A DNA stretch of 64,000 nt from NCBI GenBank assembly GCA_035541935.1, contig DATKMJ010000021.1, forward strand, positions 42,341 through 106,340. The letters are read 5' to 3'. The stretch is from Candidatus Binatia bacterium (GTDB lineage Bacteria > Vulcanimicrobiota > Vulcanimicrobiia > Vulcanimicrobiales > Vulcanimicrobiaceae). The notes below the pieces were generated by a model. The model was not told the origin of the DNA, searched no databases, and worked only from the letters and a program-made list of their open reading frames with translations. Of the stretch, positions 60,708 to 64,000 are shown piece after piece (position 1 is the first letter of the stretch; each line of letters opens with the position of its first letter). Position numbers and translations under genes: made by a program.

Positions 60708-63248
60708 ATGGAAGCCCTCGATCTCAAGACCGCGATGGCGTTGACACCCGATGAGGTGCTGCGGAAATTGGATTCGTCGCTCGCCGGGCTTACGCCGGTC
60801 GAGGCGCAAGCCCGGCTTCGAAAGACCGGGCCAAACGAGATCGAGGAGAACAAACCTAGCTGGCCGGCGACCCTGGCGCGGCAGTTCAACAATCCGTTCC
60901 TCCTCCTCTTGGTCGCGACGGCGGTCCTCTCGCTCTGTCTCCACGATCGTTCCGATGCACTGATCATTTTGGCGATCGTCGTGCTCAGCGTCGGCTTGAG
61001 CTTCGCCAACGAGTTCAGCTCCGAGACGGCCGTCGCTGACCTGCGCGCGCGCGTGCAGCGCAAGGCGGTGGCGGTACGCGGCGGCAAGCGGGAAAGCGTT
61101 GACGTCGCGGAGCTCGTTCCCGGTGACGTCGTCGAACTTGCGGTCGGCGATATCGTTCCAGCCGATCTGCGCCTCCTCGACATTCGCGAGCTCGCGTGCA
61201 ACGAAGCCGCACTGACCGGAGAGGCCGAGCCGGCCGAGAAATCGGTCGCGGCGGGAAGCGCTGCCGATTCGGGCTTGGGCTGCTGTGCCTATTCCGGAAC
61301 GGTCGTGACGAACGGCGTGGCAACCGGCGTCGTCGTCGCCACCGGGCGCTCCACGGCAATCGGCTCGATCGCACACAAGCTTTCGGAGCGCCCTCCGCAG
61401 ACGGCGTTCGAACAAGGACTACGCAGCTTCTCGTTGCTGCTCGTGCGAATCACGGTGATCCTGACCGTTGCTATCTTCGCCGGAAACGCGCTGCTGCACC
61501 ATTCGTTGATCGAGTCGTTATTGTTCGCGCTGGCGATCGCGATCGGCATCACGCCGCAGCTGCTGCCCGCGATCGTCACGGTCAGCCTGTCGGCGGGAGC
61601 GCGCCAGATCGCTAAAAAGTCGGTTATCGTCAAACGGCTGGTAAGTATCGAGGATCTCGGGAACATTGAGATCCTCTTCACCGACAAGACCGGAACGCTG
61701 ACCCAAGGGAAGATCTCGTTCCGCTACGGCGTCGACGCCGGCGGCGCGACCGCGGAGAAAATCCTCGTTCTGGGCTTATTGTGCACCGACGTTATCGTCG
61801 AAGATGGCCGCATCGTCAGCGGCAATGCCCTCGACGTCGCGCTCTGGGAGGCTGCGACGCCGGAGCAGCGGCAGGCCGCGGGAACCTATCGCGTGCTCGA
61901 TCGCGCGCCGTTCGACTATCATCGTCAGATGATGTCGGTTCTCGTCGAAACGCCCGACGGGCATCGGCTGCTCCTCGCCAAAGGCGCACCGGAGGCGATC
62001 GAAGCGCGCTGCCCCGAGCCGGACGATCGGTTCGAGGCGCTGACCGATCGCGAGTTGGAGAGCGGCAACCGGACGATCGTCCTCGCGCAGCGCGACGCGA
62101 GCTCGCTGTCGGCCATTTCCCCCGACGACGAACGCGACTTCGCGCCGATCGGTCTCTTGGCGTTCGCCGACGAGCCAAAGGCCGGCGCCGCCGACAGCTT
62201 GCGGAAGCTCGCAGCCCTTGGCGTGCAGCTCAAGGTCGTTACGGGCGACAGCGACCGCACGGCGCAGGTGGTCTGCCGCGAACTCGGTTTGTCGGTTACC
62301 GGCGTGCTCACCGGCATGCAGCTCGCCGCGATGACCGACGCCGAGCTCGGCGGCGTTCTCGATCGCACGACGATCTTCGCGCGCGTCACGCCCGACCAAA
62401 AGTCGCGCATCATCAAGCTGCAGCGCGCCGCCGGAAAAGACGTCGGCTTCCTCGGGGACGGCGTCAACGACGCGGAGGCGATCCACGACGCCGACGTCGG
62501 CATTTCGGTCGACTCGGCAACCGACGTTGCAAAGGACGCCGCCGACATCGTCTTGCTCGAGAAAGATCTCAACATCTTGGCCGACGGCGTCGTCGAAGGC
62601 CGCCGCATCTTCGCCAATACGACGAAGTACGTGCTGATGGGGACCTCGTCGAACTTCGGCAATATGTTCAGCGCCGCGGGCGCGTCGCTTATCCTGCCCT
62701 TCCTCCCGATGCTGCCGTCGCAGATCTTACTCAATAACCTGCTTTACGACGCGAGCGAGATGGCCATTCCCACCGACAACGTCGATGAAGATCAGCTGCA
62801 GCGCCCGGCGCACTGGGACATGCGGTTCATCGAGCGCTTCATGCTCGTCTTCGGGCCGATCTCCTCGATCTTCGATTTTCTGACCTTTTGGGTCATGCTG
62901 AGCCTATTTCACGCGGGCCCGAAGCTCTTCCACACGGGCTGGTTCGTCGAGTCGCTCTCGACGCAGTCGCTGGTGATCTTCCTCATCCGCACTCGCCGGG
63001 TGCCGTTCTTTACCAGCCACGCCAGCTGGCAGCTCGCGGTAACGACGTCTGCCGTGGTCGCTCTCGGGATCGCCCTGCCCTTCACTCCACTCGCGCACGT
63101 GATAGGCTTCGTCCCGTTGCCGCCGCGCTTTTTCGTCGTCCTCGGGCTCATGATCGTGGTCTATCTCGGCTTGATAGAGTTAGGCAAGCTGTTGTTTTAC
63201 AAAAGCTCCGCCGGCGCCCTTCCGCGGATTTTCTCACGCGGCTTGTAG
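60708..63248 (+). CDS. mgtA: Mg2+-transporting P-type ATPase (MgtA/MgtB)
   Basis: P-type ATPase of the IIIB group that brings Mg2+ into the cytoplasm when it is scarce. It has 846 residues. Visible are the N-terminal cation ATPase domain (GLTPVEAQARLRKTGPNEI), the actuator (ACNEAALTGEAEPAEKS), the helix 4 motif GITPQLLPAIVTVSLSAGA, phosphorylation site FTDKTGTLTQGK (~330), the nucleotide block LLLAKGAPEAIEARC, hinge LGDGVNDAEAIHDADVGISVD and the MgtA-type helix 6 block NNLLYDASEMAIPTDN. ATG at 60708 is chosen over GTG 60684 because of the leader ORF. Regulation through that leader is likely. Confidence 0.95.
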   Translation: MEALDLKTAMALTPDEVLRKLDSSLAGLTPVEAQARLRKTGPNEIEENKPSWPATLARQFNNPFLLLLVATAVLSLCLHDRSDALIILAIVVLSVGLSFANEFSSETAVADLRARVQRKAVAVRGGKRESVDVAELVPGDVVELAVGDIVPADLRLLDIRELACNEAALTGEAEPAEKSVAAGSAADSGLGCCAYSGTVVTNGVATGVVVATGRSTAIGSIAHKLSERPPQTAFEQGLRSFSLLLVRITVILTVAIFAGNALLHHSLIESLLFALAIAIGITPQLLPAIVTVSLSAGARQIAKKSVIVKRLVSIEDLGNIEILFTDKTGTLTQGKISFRYGVDAGGATAEKILVLGLLCTDVIVEDGRIVSGNALDVALWEAATPEQRQAAGTYRVLDRAPFDYHRQMMSVLVETPDGHRLLLAKGAPEAIEARCPEPDDRFEALTDRELESGNRTIVLAQRDASSLSAISPDDERDFAPIGLLAFADEPKAGAADSLRKLAALGVQLKVVTGDSDRTAQVVCRELGLSVTGVLTGMQLAAMTDAELGGVLDRTTIFARVTPDQKSRIIKLQRAAGKDVGFLGDGVNDAEAIHDADVGISVDSATDVAKDAADIVLLEKDLNILADGVVEGRRIFANTTKYVLMGTSSNFGNMFSAAGASLILPFLPMLPSQILLNNLLYDASEMAIPTDNVDEDQLQRPAHWDMRFIERFMLVFGPISSIFDFLTFWVMLSLFHAGPKLFHTGWFVESLSTQSLVIFLIRTRRVPFFTSHASWQLAVTTSAVVALGIALPFTPLAHVIGFVPLPPRFFVVLGLMIVVYLGLIELGKLLFYKSSAGALPRIFSRGL

Positions 63249-63342
63249 GCTGGTGTCTCAAGGCCATCTACGGTGCTCGAGGCGCTCGTCTCGGTGACGA
63301 GGTGAACGTTTCCCCGGAGATCGTCTGGAAGGGCGAATAAAT

Positions 63343-64000
63343 ACGAACGAGATCACAGTCCAAATTGGCGCGGGCCGTGCGGTTGCTGCATTTCTGAGCG
63401 TTCCGGAGAAAGCGGCGGGGCTGGTCCTCTTCGCGCACGGCAGCGGCAGCGGCCGGCACAGCCCACGTAATCGATTCGTGGCCGACATGCTCAACGATGG
63501 CGGCTTGGCCACGCTGCTGCTCGATCTGCTCACGCCGCAAGAGGAGGAGATCGATCGCCGAACGGCCGCGTTGCGCTTCGATATCGGTTTGTTGGCCGGC
63601 CGTTTGGTTGCCGTGACGCGCTGGGTCCGTACCCAACCGTCGCTCGAGAGCCTAAAGCTAGGTTATTTCGGGGCGAGCACCGGCGCCGCTGCCGCGCTCG
63701 TGGCGGCTGCAGCTTTGACCGATGAAATCAGCGCCGTCGTTTCGCGCGGCGGTCGCCCCGATCTCGCAGGAGAGCACCTCCGCAAGGTTCGAGCGCCGAC
63801 CCTGTTCATCGTAGGAGCTCAGGACACCGCCGTCATCGGCCTCAACCGTGCGGCATCGGCAATGATGAGCGTCGAGCGAGAGCTCGTCATTGTTCCGGGC
63901 GCGACGCATTTGTTCGAAGAGCCCGGGACGCTTGCCGAAGCGGCTCGGCTTTCGCGAGCTTGGTTCCGGCGCTATCTCACACGAGGAGTCGGAGGGACGA
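63343..64000 (+). CDS. Dienelactone hydrolase-family alpha/beta hydrolase (3' partial)
   Basis: Alpha/beta hydrolase that runs past the window end with no stop. Readable parts are GLVLFAHGSGSGRHSPRNR (oxyanion region), LLDLLTPQEEEIDRR, the nucleophile elbow GYFGASTGAAAAL, PTLFIVGAQDTAV (Asp) and VPGATHLFEEPG (His), a full catalytic triad. The closest group is the dienelactone hydrolase-like proteins often found with phosphoribosyltransferases. In frame there is no ATG, GTG or TTG before the conserved region; the frame opens at 63298, and ACG (63343), nine bases after GGAAGGG, or a frameshift must be assumed. Start position is therefore uncertain. Confidence 0.85.

Overview
The window is a GC-rich, gene-dense stretch of bacterial chromosome with short intergenic gaps and many 4-base start/stop overlaps. 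It has no rRNA, convincing tRNA, CRISPR array, phage or insertion sequence. At least nine predicted lipoproteins, a CsgG/LpoB-like periplasmic protein and many Sec signal peptides point to a diderm cell. The gene mix (beta-propeller lipoproteins, HAF-type repeats, a TM0106-type RecB nuclease-helicase, a phosphatase-kinase fusion of the RsbU/RsbW kind) is like that of uncultured soil or aerial lineages such as Eremiobacterota/Vulcanimicrobiota (WPS-2). That placement is inference; no rRNA or ribosomal operon is present to test it.

Layout. 1-9.2 kb: a sugar porter cut by the window edge, a GT2 glycosyltransferase, a hyuA-hyuB hydantoinase/oxoprolinase pair with a REP-like repeat inside hyuA, a serine-hydrolase relative that has lost its catalytic residues, and a PEP-mutase-family lyase. 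9.2-18.8 kb: a BNR-propeller lipoprotein, an NRAMP relative with Mg2+-transporter-like motifs, an M48-RDD protein with a broken HExxH, a CsgG-like protein, an SRAP protein, a GT39 enzyme and membrane proteins. 18.9-25.7 kb: small secreted proteins, an NRGNGN-repeat protein, a six-hairpin glycosidase-like lipoprotein, a PAS-GAF-PP2C-HATPase fusion and an amine oxidase. 25.6-34 kb: a large RecB/DEDD/helicase protein, then lipoproteins including a multicopper oxidase. 34-43.8 kb: a Fur/PerR-type repressor divergent from katG with a palindrome between them, a phosphoesterase, a TMEM175 channel, a cNMP-flavoprotein and WrbA. 43.9-51.4 kb: an ArsR-SRPBCC-VOC operon, beta-propeller lipoproteins, Hsp20 and a HAD phosphatase. 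51.5-64 kb: a TTG-started infA, a desaturase, and a run of minus-strand genes built around a methanethiol oxidase (SBP56). These include a peroxiredoxin, a rhodanese-MBL persulfide-dioxygenase-like enzyme and a COG0523 GTPase. The window closes with an mgtA-type Mg2+ ATPase preceded by a 9-codon leader ORF and a dienelactone-hydrolase-family gene running off the end.

How genes may work together. Two loci concern peroxide defence (fur-katG; the peroxiredoxin beside SBP56). The SBP56 cluster could oxidise methanethiol and remove the expected products H2O2 and sulfide/persulfide. Mg2+ handling appears twice (NRAMP relative, MgtA). Several proteins keep a fold but lack its catalytic residues, which is the most repeated oddity here. 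The strongest candidate for something new is the acidic/proline-containing leader peptide in front of mgtA.
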